Positions 1 to 5,375 of a DNA stretch of 5,375 bases are shown here, piece after piece (the stretch's first letter is position 1; every line of letters begins with the position of its first letter). A program made the position numbers and the translations under genes. The DNA comes from Candidatus Poseidoniaceae archaeon (lineage in GTDB: Archaea > Thermoplasmatota > Poseidoniia > Poseidoniales > Poseidoniaceae): contig JASLVI010000105.1 in NCBI GenBank assembly GCA_030741455.1, forward strand, positions 1-5,375, read 5' to 3'. The notes under the pieces are model-generated. The model had not been told where the DNA came from and searched no databases. It was given only the letters and a program-made list of their open reading frames with translations.

Positions 1-333
1 ACAATTTCTACTGTTCTTGAAGCAACAATCAATGGAAGTCCATTGCAACTTGATTCAACGATTGACATGGTGATTATGAATCCACCATGGGGTGTGCAAA
101 CACCACGTGCAGATCGTGTCTTTTTTGAGACCATCTTTGCAATGGATATTCCGTTGGTCCATTTCATACACAGCATCGATGCTGAGCATTTGCTACCTCT
201 AGCAAAGGATAACGGGTATGAATTGCATTCAATTTATCAAGATGATTTTCGACTTCCTGCTGCCTATGCACACCATTCAAAGAACAAGGCATCAACACGC
301 ATCCGTTGTTATCGTCTTGAGAAGAAGAAATGA
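1..333 (+). CDS. METTL5-like N6-adenine RNA methyltransferase (COG2263 type), 3' part
   Basis: The reading frame is open from the first base and ends at TGA 331-333, so 110 codons are visible. The family is usually about 200 residues, so roughly the N-terminal half, including the SAM-binding glycine motif, lies upstream of the window. At visible residues 22-31 there is D-M-V-I-M-N-P-P-W-G, the (D/N)PP(Y/F/W) motif of amino-methyltransferases that holds the target adenine amino group. The preceding hydrophobic strand and the following stretch (a helix, then HFIHS, then an L-P-A-A-Y/H-H-S-K segment near residues 82-91) match the layout of METTL5 and its archaeal homologues. The protein ends in a basic KKK tail. 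Eukaryotic METTL5 makes m6A in 18S rRNA; an rRNA target here is inference. The fourth motif position is Trp, where METTL5 has Phe. A different class I N6-methylase is possible but less likely. Confidence 0.8.
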   Translation, partial: TISTVLEATINGSPLQLDSTIDMVIMNPPWGVQTPRADRVFFETIFAMDIPLVHFIHSIDAEHLLPLAKDNGYELHSIYQDDFRLPAAYAHHSKNKASTRIRCYRLEKKK

Positions 334-338
334 TGCGC

Positions 339-352
339 CCCCATGTGAGGGG
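339..352 (+). repeat. Small G/C inverted repeat just after the methyltransferase stop
   Basis: CCCC at 339-342 can pair with GGGG at 349-352 around a 6-base loop (ATGTGA), starting six bases after the stop codon at 331-333. A second tiny palindrome, GAGC-ATC-GCTC, lies at 362-372. Neither is followed by a T tract, so an intrinsic terminator is not supported. The 96-base gap 334-429 contains no clear TATA box and no tRNA-like fold that I can see. It may be only a spacer within a co-transcribed RNA-processing unit. Confidence 0.25.
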
Positions 353-429
353 TTGAAAAGGGAGCATCGCTCGCATCAAAACAGCACAAGACATCGAAGC
401 ATCGGTGAAATGTGCAGCGAGTTGAAATT

Positions 430-1782
430 ATGACGACGAGCCTCGTCACCCCCGGAACAGAGATTGGAACCGTTGGCGAACATCAAGCCGGCGAAGGAAC
501 GACCACCGTCGATGATCGAATCGTGGCAACAACAACTGGACACATGCGTATCGAAGACGGTCAAATCATCGTCGATGCTTCCAAATCCATTGTCAACATT
601 GAGATTGGGGATACCGTTCTCTGTGTTTTTGAAAAGTTGCAAGAAAAAGGTGGAGAGGCTCGAATTCTTGTTGTTGAAGGCAAGAACGGCGACGTTCTTC
701 CTCACCAACTTCATGGGCACTTCCATGTGACACGAATTGTCGATCGATTCCTCCACACCGTTGCAGATGCAGTTCGTCGACGCGATGTTGCACGAGCGGT
801 TGTTACTGAAGTCGAACCTGTTGTTCGAATCGATTTCCGAGAACGAGAGGATTGTGGCGTCCTCCATGCGATTTGCCCTTCTTGTGGCGATACCCTCGAG
901 GCCCGTGTTAACGGCGACTGGAATGTTGCTTGTCCGACTTGTGAATACGAAGGCTATCGAGCACTTGCCGATAATTTTGGAGCAGGTTGGGCTGAGTTGG
1001 ACCAAGGTGCATCCGCACTCAATCTCTCAGGAAAGCGATGGGGGAGGGAGGCTGAACAACTCTTTGCGCATGGTTCATCCGGTCGCGCTACATACATTGC
1101 TGCAGACGTTCGAGAAGATGGACGTGAGCGCACATACTTCCGATTTGAAGGCCAAGGACAAGGCGGTGGCCGAGGACGAAAGGCAGCACCTGGATGTCGT
1201 CTCTTCGTTGGAGGACTCCCTCGAGAAGTTGACACGGAAAAACTTCGAGAATTGTTTGGAAAGCATGGCGACATGACCGACTGTATCGTCATGACCGATG
1301 ACTCAGGAGCATCCAGAGGATTTGGATTTGTCACCTATACCGACAAGGCACATGCTGATGCTGCAATCAAGGAACTCGATGGCCATCGCCTGCATGGTCG
1401 TCGTATCGGTGTCCGTGATGCTGACAACAAAGAAAAGCGTTCGAAAGGTCCTGCAAAGGGTTTGAAACTTTACGTTGGTAACCTCCCATTCGATGCAGAT
1501 GAGAAAGCCATCACCGCATTCTTTGGTGATAAGGCAACCATTAACGAAATTGCGATCGCAACCGACAAAGGCGGTAAACCGAAAGGTTTTGCATTCGTCT
1601 TCATCGATGAGAAAAGCAAGGCTGAAGATGTTGTCAAAGCCCTCAATGGACAAGAACTCAATGGACGACGTCTGAAGGTAGACATTTCACAATCAGGTGG
1701 AAAGAAAAAGCCACAAGGTGGGAAATCATCTCGTGAAATGAGAGCGATTGCTGAGGAAAAAGGAAAGAAGAAACGACGTTGA
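430..1782 (+). CDS. csl4: Exosome cap subunit Csl4 fused to two C-terminal RRM domains
   Basis: The 450-residue protein starts as an archaeal Csl4, an RNA-binding cap protein of the 3'-5' exosome. Residues 5-50 form the N-terminal domain (PG at 8-9, GEG at 21-23). Residues about 59-142 form an S1 domain, and residues 149-171 a zinc ribbon with C149-x2-C152 and C168-x2-C171. Ordinary archaeal Csl4 ends near residue 190. This one continues through about 65 unassigned residues, ending in a Gly/Arg-rich stretch (241-251), into two RRMs. RRM1 spans about 257-331 (RNP2 LFVGGL 258-263, RNP1 RGFGFVTY 296-303). RRM2 spans about 346-420 (RNP2 LYVGNL 347-352, RNP1 KGFAFVFI 385-392). A basic tail ends KGKKKRR. 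I chose ATG 430 because the homology begins just after it. An in-frame GTG at 412 would add six residues; neither has a clear Shine-Dalgarno. Reading frame, codon use and domain order are continuous, so this looks like a true fusion. The extra domains probably widen RNA recruitment to the exosome (inference). Confidence 0.9.
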   Translation: MTTSLVTPGTEIGTVGEHQAGEGTTTVDDRIVATTTGHMRIEDGQIIVDASKSIVNIEIGDTVLCVFEKLQEKGGEARILVVEGKNGDVLPHQLHGHFHVTRIVDRFLHTVADAVRRRDVARAVVTEVEPVVRIDFREREDCGVLHAICPSCGDTLEARVNGDWNVACPTCEYEGYRALADNFGAGWAELDQGASALNLSGKRWGREAEQLFAHGSSGRATYIAADVREDGRERTYFRFEGQGQGGGRGRKAAPGCRLFVGGLPREVDTEKLRELFGKHGDMTDCIVMTDDSGASRGFGFVTYTDKAHADAAIKELDGHRLHGRRIGVRDADNKEKRSKGPAKGLKLYVGNLPFDADEKAITAFFGDKATINEIAIATDKGGKPKGFAFVFIDEKSKAEDVVKALNGQELNGRRLKVDISQSGGKKKPQGGKSSREMRAIAEEKGKKKRR

Positions 1783-1792
1783 TTCGTTTGTT

Positions 1793-1800
1793 CTAAATAA
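1793..1800 (+). promoter_or_regulatory. Possible archaeal TATA-like box upstream of the radical SAM gene
   Basis: CTAAATAA is the most AT-rich octamer in the spacer between the Csl4-RRM gene and the radical SAM gene. With the usual archaeal spacing of about 25 bases, transcription would begin near 1820-1828. That lies just before the in-frame GTG at 1835 and about 30 bases before ATG 1859. The call rests on composition and position only. Read-through from the upstream gene is equally possible. Confidence 0.3.
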
Positions 1801-1801
1801 C

Positions 1802-1818
1802 CGCTGTCTGCGATTTTT
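1802..1818 (+). terminator. Possible weak T-tract terminator after the Csl4-RRM gene
   Basis: A three-base-pair CGC/GCG hairpin (1802-1804 with 1810-1812, loop 1805-1809) is followed by TTTTT at 1814-1818. Archaeal RNA polymerase can terminate on T tracts without a strong hairpin. The tract is short, however, and a TATA-like box lies just upstream, so partial termination or no function at all is possible. Confidence 0.25.
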
Positions 1819-1858
1819 ACGGACATAAGGCTATGTGGGGGTAGTCGAGACGAGGTTC

Positions 1859-3616
1859 ATGGTTGAGAACGATTCACCTTCATGGCTCGTTCTTGATGGT
1901 TATGAGGATGAACCCGCTGCATTTGGTGTTCCTCCTTATGTTGGTTTCCACATTCGATATGTCTGTGGCGTATTAGAGCAGCATAAGATCGATTATACCT
2001 ACCTAACCATCGATCAATGGCGATTGTTTTCTGAAGAAGAACGAGCGCATCACCTTCGTGAATTGGAGGGCTTTGTCTGCATTGCGGGTGCAGTTGTCCC
2101 AGGCCGTTACATTCGAGGAACGCCAATTTCGAGGAAGGAATCGACCGAATTGATTCGAACGTTGCCTCGCAACATTCCAGCTCTCTTCGGTGGTTGGGCC
2201 GTACGTGGATGGAAACAACAAGGATGGTTTCCACTTCGTTCGAATCTCTTTCTTGCAGTCCAAGATACGGATGCTACATTGAATGGTTTTCTCAAAACAG
2301 GTTCGTGGAAACACGAACGTCGAACGAGCGAAGAATGGACATCATGGGCACAACATGGAGCGCAAAGCAAAGCTGTTCTTCAACATCCAGATCTAGGAAC
2401 TGAGGAAAAGAAAGGTCCACTGACATACGAAGTTGAAGTGTATCAAGGCTGTGTGCGATACAAACGAGGATGCAAATTTTGTATTGAGCCAAAGAAAGGT
2501 GTACCGATTTGGCGCACGCCAGAAGACATCATCCAAGAGGTCAAACTTGCACATGATGCTGGTGTTCGACATGTTCGACTCGGTGGAATGACTGATACCT
2601 ACACCTACATGGCTGAAGGAGTTAAGGAACTTGAATATCCAATTCCGAATCCGGAACCTATTGCCAAATTGCTTCATGGTTTACGACAAGATGAGCGATT
2701 GAACATCCTCCATACCGATAATGGAAACCCATCCATCATCGCAGAAAACATTGAACCTTCAACAGAGATTACCAAAACTTTGGTTGAAACGCTCTCTGAT
2801 GGAGCAGTTCTATCGTTTGGTCTCGAATCAGCCGATCCAAATGTTCATGCAGAAAATTGGTTAAATTGTGATTCCAATCAACTGAAGACAGCACTTCGAC
2901 TGATCAACCAATATGGTCGAGAACGTGGCAATAGGGGCTTGCCAAAACTCCTTCCAGGATTGAATTTTATAGCCGGGCTCAATGGCGAACGAACTGAAAC
3001 ATACGATATGAATCTCAATCTTCTCCGTGAATTGAGAAAAGAAGGACTTCTCTTGAGAAGAATCAACATTCGACAAGTCGAAGGAGAAGGGTTCCAGGAC
3101 ATTCCTGAAGATGAATTCAAGCGTTTCAAATCAACTGTCCGTGATACCATCGATTCGCCACTACTGCAGGAATTGTTTCCTCTTGGACACACCCTCAAGG
3201 ATGTTCATTGGGAAACGCACGACGGTCGAACTCGATTACCCGTCCACCTGAGCGATGAACACACAGGCCATCATGTCCATGGGCGAGCAGGGATAACCTT
3301 TGGTCGCCAAATTGGCGCCTATCCAATCCTCATTGGCGTCCCCTATCACATTCCGCTTGAATCCACTTCAAACATCATCATCACAGGACATGGAGCCCGA
3401 TCAATAACGGGTGTCGAGACCGGACTGAACATCAAATCCGTGACAGAAAAACAACTTGAAGCAATTCCTGGTATTGGGAAGAAGGCGGCATGGAATCTCA
3501 TTTCCTCTCGTGCAAAATTGATGCGTAAACAGGAGAATCCATCGCTGGAAGCGATCTTTGATGGAGCAAAAGTCAATCTCGATTCGACCATGTTGTCCGT
3601 ATTGAGCGAAAAGTAA
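1859..3616 (+). CDS. Radical SAM protein with C-terminal helix-hairpin-helix (COG1031 type)
   Basis: This 585-residue protein resembles the archaeal radical SAM/HhH family of unknown function. Its N-terminal region (about 9-190) begins with the strand and loop LVLDGYEDEPAAFGVPPYVG and has F-G-G-W at 110-113. The radical SAM core follows. The [4Fe-4S] cysteines are C198-x6-C205-x2-C208, wider than the canonical Cx3Cx2C, and C208 is followed by I-E-P. LGGMTD lies at 241-246, and GLES (321-324) sits on a later core strand. Near residue 480 is TFGRQIGAYP, and residues 533-544 (LEAIPGIGKKAA) form a textbook helix-hairpin-helix, a motif that usually binds nucleic-acid backbone. ATG 1859 puts the conserved N-terminal strand at residue 10. 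An in-frame GTG at 1835 would add eight residues of no recognised homology. The gene ends 31 bases before the dehydrogenase, suggesting one transcript. A nucleic-acid substrate is suggested by the HhH and the RNA-processing neighbours, but it is inference. No specific reaction can be assigned. Confidence 0.85.
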   Translation: MVENDSPSWLVLDGYEDEPAAFGVPPYVGFHIRYVCGVLEQHKIDYTYLTIDQWRLFSEEERAHHLRELEGFVCIAGAVVPGRYIRGTPISRKESTELIRTLPRNIPALFGGWAVRGWKQQGWFPLRSNLFLAVQDTDATLNGFLKTGSWKHERRTSEEWTSWAQHGAQSKAVLQHPDLGTEEKKGPLTYEVEVYQGCVRYKRGCKFCIEPKKGVPIWRTPEDIIQEVKLAHDAGVRHVRLGGMTDTYTYMAEGVKELEYPIPNPEPIAKLLHGLRQDERLNILHTDNGNPSIIAENIEPSTEITKTLVETLSDGAVLSFGLESADPNVHAENWLNCDSNQLKTALRLINQYGRERGNRGLPKLLPGLNFIAGLNGERTETYDMNLNLLRELRKEGLLLRRINIRQVEGEGFQDIPEDEFKRFKSTVRDTIDSPLLQELFPLGHTLKDVHWETHDGRTRLPVHLSDEHTGHHVHGRAGITFGRQIGAYPILIGVPYHIPLESTSNIIITGHGARSITGVETGLNIKSVTEKQLEAIPGIGKKAAWNLISSRAKLMRKQENPSLEAIFDGAKVNLDSTMLSVLSEK

Positions 3617-3647
3617 TCTCAATGAATCCCCTTGACCACGTCATCGT

Positions 3648-4328
3648 ATGCCGACATGGGTCATTACCGGTGCAAACAGAGGACTCGGACTTGAATTTGC
3701 CAAACAACTCCTTGCTGCTGGGCACACGGTCCTTGCAGGTGTTCGACGTCCTGAATCAATGGAATTTGAGCATGCGCAAATGACTGTGTTTCAACTCGAT
3801 GTTGCCTCGACGACATCTGTCAAGGACTTTGCAGAACAGATTAAATCGGTCACTGATTCAATCGACGTTCTTGTCAACAATGCTGGGCGAATGGATGGAC
3901 GATGGCAATCCATTGAGAAGGTTGATCCTGAACTTTCACTCGACGTCTTGAATGTCAATACCATTGGCCCATTACGAGTTTCACAAGCACTCTGGCCATT
4001 GCTTCAAGGTTCAACTCCAACAAAGATTGCCAACATTTCAAGCCTGATGGGTTCGATTGACGATTGTATGAGCGGTCGATCGTATGCATATCGAACCAGC
4101 AAGACGGGATTAAACATGATCACAAAGATTCTCGCAGTAGAAGGACAGAATGACAACATTACGGTGACATCCTATCATCCCGGTTGGGCCAAGACCGACA
4201 TGGGTGGTGAACGTGCACCTGTTCCTGCTTCTGTATCTGTTGAAGGTCTCATCAACTTAATCAATCAACAAACAGAAGGGCGAAGCGGTCGGTTTTTTGA
4301 GTATACAGGAGACGAACTTCCATGGTAG
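3648..4328 (+). CDS. Short-chain dehydrogenase/reductase, C-factor-like
   Basis: This 226-residue protein is a complete classical-type SDR, an NAD(P)-dependent oxidoreductase with a Rossmann fold and presumably cytosolic, having no signal peptide or membrane segment. Visible landmarks are the cofactor motif TGANRGLG (7-14), D51 in the L-D-V turn, NNAG (77-80), N104 in the V-N-T segment, the serine pair S131-S132, and Y148-x3-K152. PGW at 178-180 precedes T-D-M-G-G. The gap between S132 and Y148 is 16 rather than the usual 13 residues. This matches the longer loop of C-factor (CsgA-like) and other carbonyl reductase-like SDRs. R33-R34 after the second strand suggests NADPH preference. The substrate cannot be read from the sequence. 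ATG 3648 is the only ATG start possible, since an in-frame stop lies at 3633-3635, and there is no clear Shine-Dalgarno. The stop overlaps the next gene by 7 bases. Confidence 0.88.
   Translation: MPTWVITGANRGLGLEFAKQLLAAGHTVLAGVRRPESMEFEHAQMTVFQLDVASTTSVKDFAEQIKSVTDSIDVLVNNAGRMDGRWQSIEKVDPELSLDVLNVNTIGPLRVSQALWPLLQGSTPTKIANISSLMGSIDDCMSGRSYAYRTSKTGLNMITKILAVEGQNDNITVTSYHPGWAKTDMGGERAPVPASVSVEGLINLINQQTEGRSGRFFEYTGDELPW
4307..4312 (+). promoter_or_regulatory. Probable ribosome binding site for the uracil-DNA glycosylase
   Basis: AGGAGA lies inside the end of the dehydrogenase gene, with its core GGAG at 4308-4311, ten bases before ATG 4322. That is slightly long but workable spacing. It is the clearest Shine-Dalgarno-like sequence in the window. 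It occurs at the one internal operon start with an overlapping stop, where re-initiation or independent loading would be needed. Confidence 0.4.
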
Positions 4329-5053
4329 AATCCATCTCGGAACAATTGAAAGATGCAGCATTACGCCTTTCAGAAGATTGTGATCGTGGAATCAATCGCA
4401 TCTTGAAACATAAATTGGTTGCACATGTCACAAATCCTCTCGATTATGCATGGGCGTATCATGAGCAATTTATCGACAAATGGAGCGTATTTGGTGCAAC
4501 GACGCTCCTTCTCGGCATGAATCCTGGGCCTTATGGAATGGCACAGACAGGTGTTCCATTTGGAGCAACTGCGATGGCTCGAGATATTCTACAAATTGAA
4601 GAACGAGATGTAAGAACGCCTCCAGGAGCACATCAAAAACGACCTATTGAAGGTTTATCGATGGAACGACAGGAGGTATCCGGAACACGATTTTGGTCGA
4701 TGTTATCCGATCACTACGGTTCGACTGAAGCGATTTTTTCAAACATCTACGTCGTGAATCACTGCCCGCTTCTGATTCTTGGAGATACAGGTCGCAATGT
4801 AACGCCCGTTGATCTTCCAAAAACAACCATTGAACCCGTTTTGAAAGCATGTGACAAACACCTCAAGTCGGTTGTTGATATCATGGCGATTGAGTCGGTC
4901 ATTGGTGTTGGAAACTATGCAAAAAAGCGTGCTCAGGCTGTACTGGAAGATGTCCATATCGATTCGATGTGGCATCCTAGCCCAGCATCACCACTTGCCA
5001 ATCGTAATGGTGGAGCTGATTGGAAAGCTAATGCAATTTCAAAAATCCCCTAA
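4322..5053 (+). CDS. SMUG1-type uracil-DNA glycosylase
   Basis: The 243-residue protein closely follows single-strand-selective monofunctional uracil-DNA glycosylase (SMUG1, UDG family 3). These enzymes remove uracil, and often 5-hydroxymethyluracil, from DNA to start base excision repair. The catalytic loop GMNPGP is at 65-70, with N67 matching the water-activating Asn85 of human SMUG1. It is followed by YGMAQTGVPFG (71-81). E-V-S-G-T-R-F-W (118-125) matches human EVSGARFW. N146 in N-H-C-P-L-L corresponds to the uracil-recognising Asn163. GRN-x-TP follows at 157-162. The second catalytic motif HPSPASP (218-224) carries H218, equivalent to His239. All key residues are present, so an active enzyme is expected. 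The N-terminal segment with N-P-L-D-Y-A-W (38-44) also matches the family, supporting ATG 4322. The gene overlaps the upstream SDR by 7 bases and is probably translationally coupled to it. SMUG1 is best known from animals and some bacteria, so an archaeal copy is noteworthy. Confidence 0.93.
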   Translation: MVESISEQLKDAALRLSEDCDRGINRILKHKLVAHVTNPLDYAWAYHEQFIDKWSVFGATTLLLGMNPGPYGMAQTGVPFGATAMARDILQIEERDVRTPPGAHQKRPIEGLSMERQEVSGTRFWSMLSDHYGSTEAIFSNIYVVNHCPLLILGDTGRNVTPVDLPKTTIEPVLKACDKHLKSVVDIMAIESVIGVGNYAKKRAQAVLEDVHIDSMWHPSPASPLANRNGGADWKANAISKIP

Positions 5054-5071
5054 CCATCAAGAATCGGGGAT
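5045..5071 (+). repeat. Six-base inverted repeat at the end of the glycosylase gene
   Basis: ATCCCC (5045-5050) is perfectly complementary to GGGGAT (5066-5071) across a 15-base loop that begins with the glycosylase stop codon. No T tract follows, so a classical terminator is not supported. The right arm abuts the AT-rich box proposed as the promoter of the next gene, where the archaeal BRE element would lie. It could be an RNA hairpin at the mRNA end, an operator, or chance. Confidence 0.35.
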
Positions 5072-5072
5072 G

Positions 5073-5079
5073 AAATTAA
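5073..5079 (+). promoter_or_regulatory. Possible TATA box for the acyl-CoA synthetase-like gene
   Basis: AAATTAA is centred about 28 bases before ATG 5104. That is the position expected of an archaeal TATA box if the transcript is leaderless and begins at or very near the start codon. There is no Shine-Dalgarno before ATG 5104, which is consistent with a leaderless message. The call rests on spacing and composition only. Confidence 0.4.
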
Positions 5080-5103
5080 GTGTAGTAATGCACACCGCTA
5101 CCC

Positions 5104-5375
5104 ATGCAACAACAACTTGCTTGGGAACGACAGCCAAACGACCGCCAGTGGGTACAACCCGAAGGGGACGACCCTCGTACACTCTATCAAATGCTGATGA
5201 CAAGTGCAGAACGCTTCAGCAGTCATCCTTGTTTTGGCTACATTCCTGGACCAGGTATGCCTCGAGTCCACCTCACCTACCAAGAATTCGGTGAACTTGC
5301 AACCGCAGTTGGAAAGCAACTTCGTGATGTTGGCGTCAATGCTGGAGATCGTGTTGCTATGATTCTGAACAACTC
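5104..5375 (+). CDS. Acyl-CoA synthetase / AMP-binding enzyme, N-terminal part
   Basis: Ninety codons are visible and the frame is open at the window end, so the 3' part of the gene, including the P-loop and adenylation motifs, is missing. The visible part fits the N-terminus of ANL-superfamily long- or medium-chain acyl-CoA synthetases. These activate fatty acids with ATP and then load them onto coenzyme A. Residues 27-38 hold the usual R-T-L-Y-Q-M-L helix and the A-E-R-F sequence. C-F-G-Y follows, and then L-T-Y-Q-E-F (57-62), the common LTYxEL element. G-x-x-A-G-D-R-V-A-M-I-L-N-N (77-90) is the family's GDRVAI strand. ATG 5104 is the only ATG after an in-frame stop at 5086-5088. Substrate class cannot be decided from this part, and other adenylate-forming ligases of the superfamily remain possible. 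It follows the glycosylase by 50 bases and probably has its own promoter. Confidence 0.82.
   Translation, partial: MQQQLAWERQPNDRQWVQPEGDDPRTLYQMLMTSAERFSSHPCFGYIPGPGMPRVHLTYQEFGELATAVGKQLRDVGVNAGDRVAMILNN

Noticed and set aside
334..429. A possible small RNA or tRNA in the gap before the Csl4 gene
   Set aside because: Only a 4-bp CCCC/GGGG hairpin and a tiny GAGC/GCTC palindrome are visible. There is no cloverleaf, T-loop sequence or clear promoter.
376..1005. A 209-codon open frame on the minus strand
   Set aside because: It lies antisense to the Csl4 domains, its translation has no recognisable motif and is Ser/Asn-rich, and the plus-strand frame has unmistakable family motifs.
737..1276. 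A 179-codon open frame on the plus strand
   Set aside because: It lies in another frame inside the Csl4-RRM gene and shows no motif; it is an out-of-frame shadow.
954..1334. A 126-codon minus-strand frame rich in Pro, Ser and Arg
   Set aside because: This is typical antisense composition opposite the Gly/Arg-rich linker and RRM1; it has no domain or start signal.
4851..5294. A 147-codon plus-strand frame spanning the glycosylase end and the next gene's start
   Set aside because: It overlaps the HPSPASP-encoding part of the glycosylase and the LTYxEF-encoding part of the acyl-CoA synthetase, both clearly coding in other frames, and its own translation looks random.
1..5375. A defence island, CRISPR array or mobile element
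   Set aside because: There are no direct repeat arrays, terminal inverted repeats, transposase, integrase, nuclease or toxin motifs. All six genes belong to housekeeping or metabolic families.

Overview
The window looks like a stretch of archaeal chromosome, most plausibly a marine Euryarchaeota-type genome such as Marine Group II/Poseidoniales. The archaeal call rests on gene content: an exosome Csl4 subunit, a METTL5-like RNA methylase with an N-P-P-W motif, and a COG1031-type radical SAM protein with a helix-hairpin-helix. The Marine Group II assignment is inference from memory of gene sets and was not tested by a search. Base composition is moderate and fairly even. All six genes lie on the + strand and are tightly packed, and no gap exceeds about 100 bases. 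I see no tRNA, rRNA, CRISPR array, insertion sequence or phage gene.

Layout. Bases 1-333 hold the 3' half of a METTL5/COG2263-like N6-adenine RNA methyltransferase. After a 96-base gap, 430-1782 encodes a complete Csl4 exosome cap protein (N-terminal domain, S1 domain, zinc ribbon) that continues into two RRM RNA-binding domains and a lysine-rich tail. This fusion is the most unusual item here. After a short AT/T-rich spacer, 1859-3616 encodes an uncharacterised radical SAM enzyme with a C-terminal helix-hairpin-helix. Thirty-one bases later comes a C-factor-like short-chain dehydrogenase (3648-4328), whose last 7 bases overlap the start of a SMUG1-type uracil-DNA glycosylase (4322-5053). After a 50-base spacer with an inverted repeat and a TATA-like box, an acyl-CoA synthetase-like gene begins at 5104 and runs off the window.

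How they fit together. The left half concerns RNA: rRNA methylation and RNA decay or 3' processing. The radical SAM protein with its helix-hairpin-helix could act on nucleic acid, but its substrate is unknown. The dehydrogenase and glycosylase are probably co-transcribed and translationally coupled, although no shared pathway is evident. The acyl-CoA synthetase appears to have its own promoter and starts a lipid-metabolism unit.
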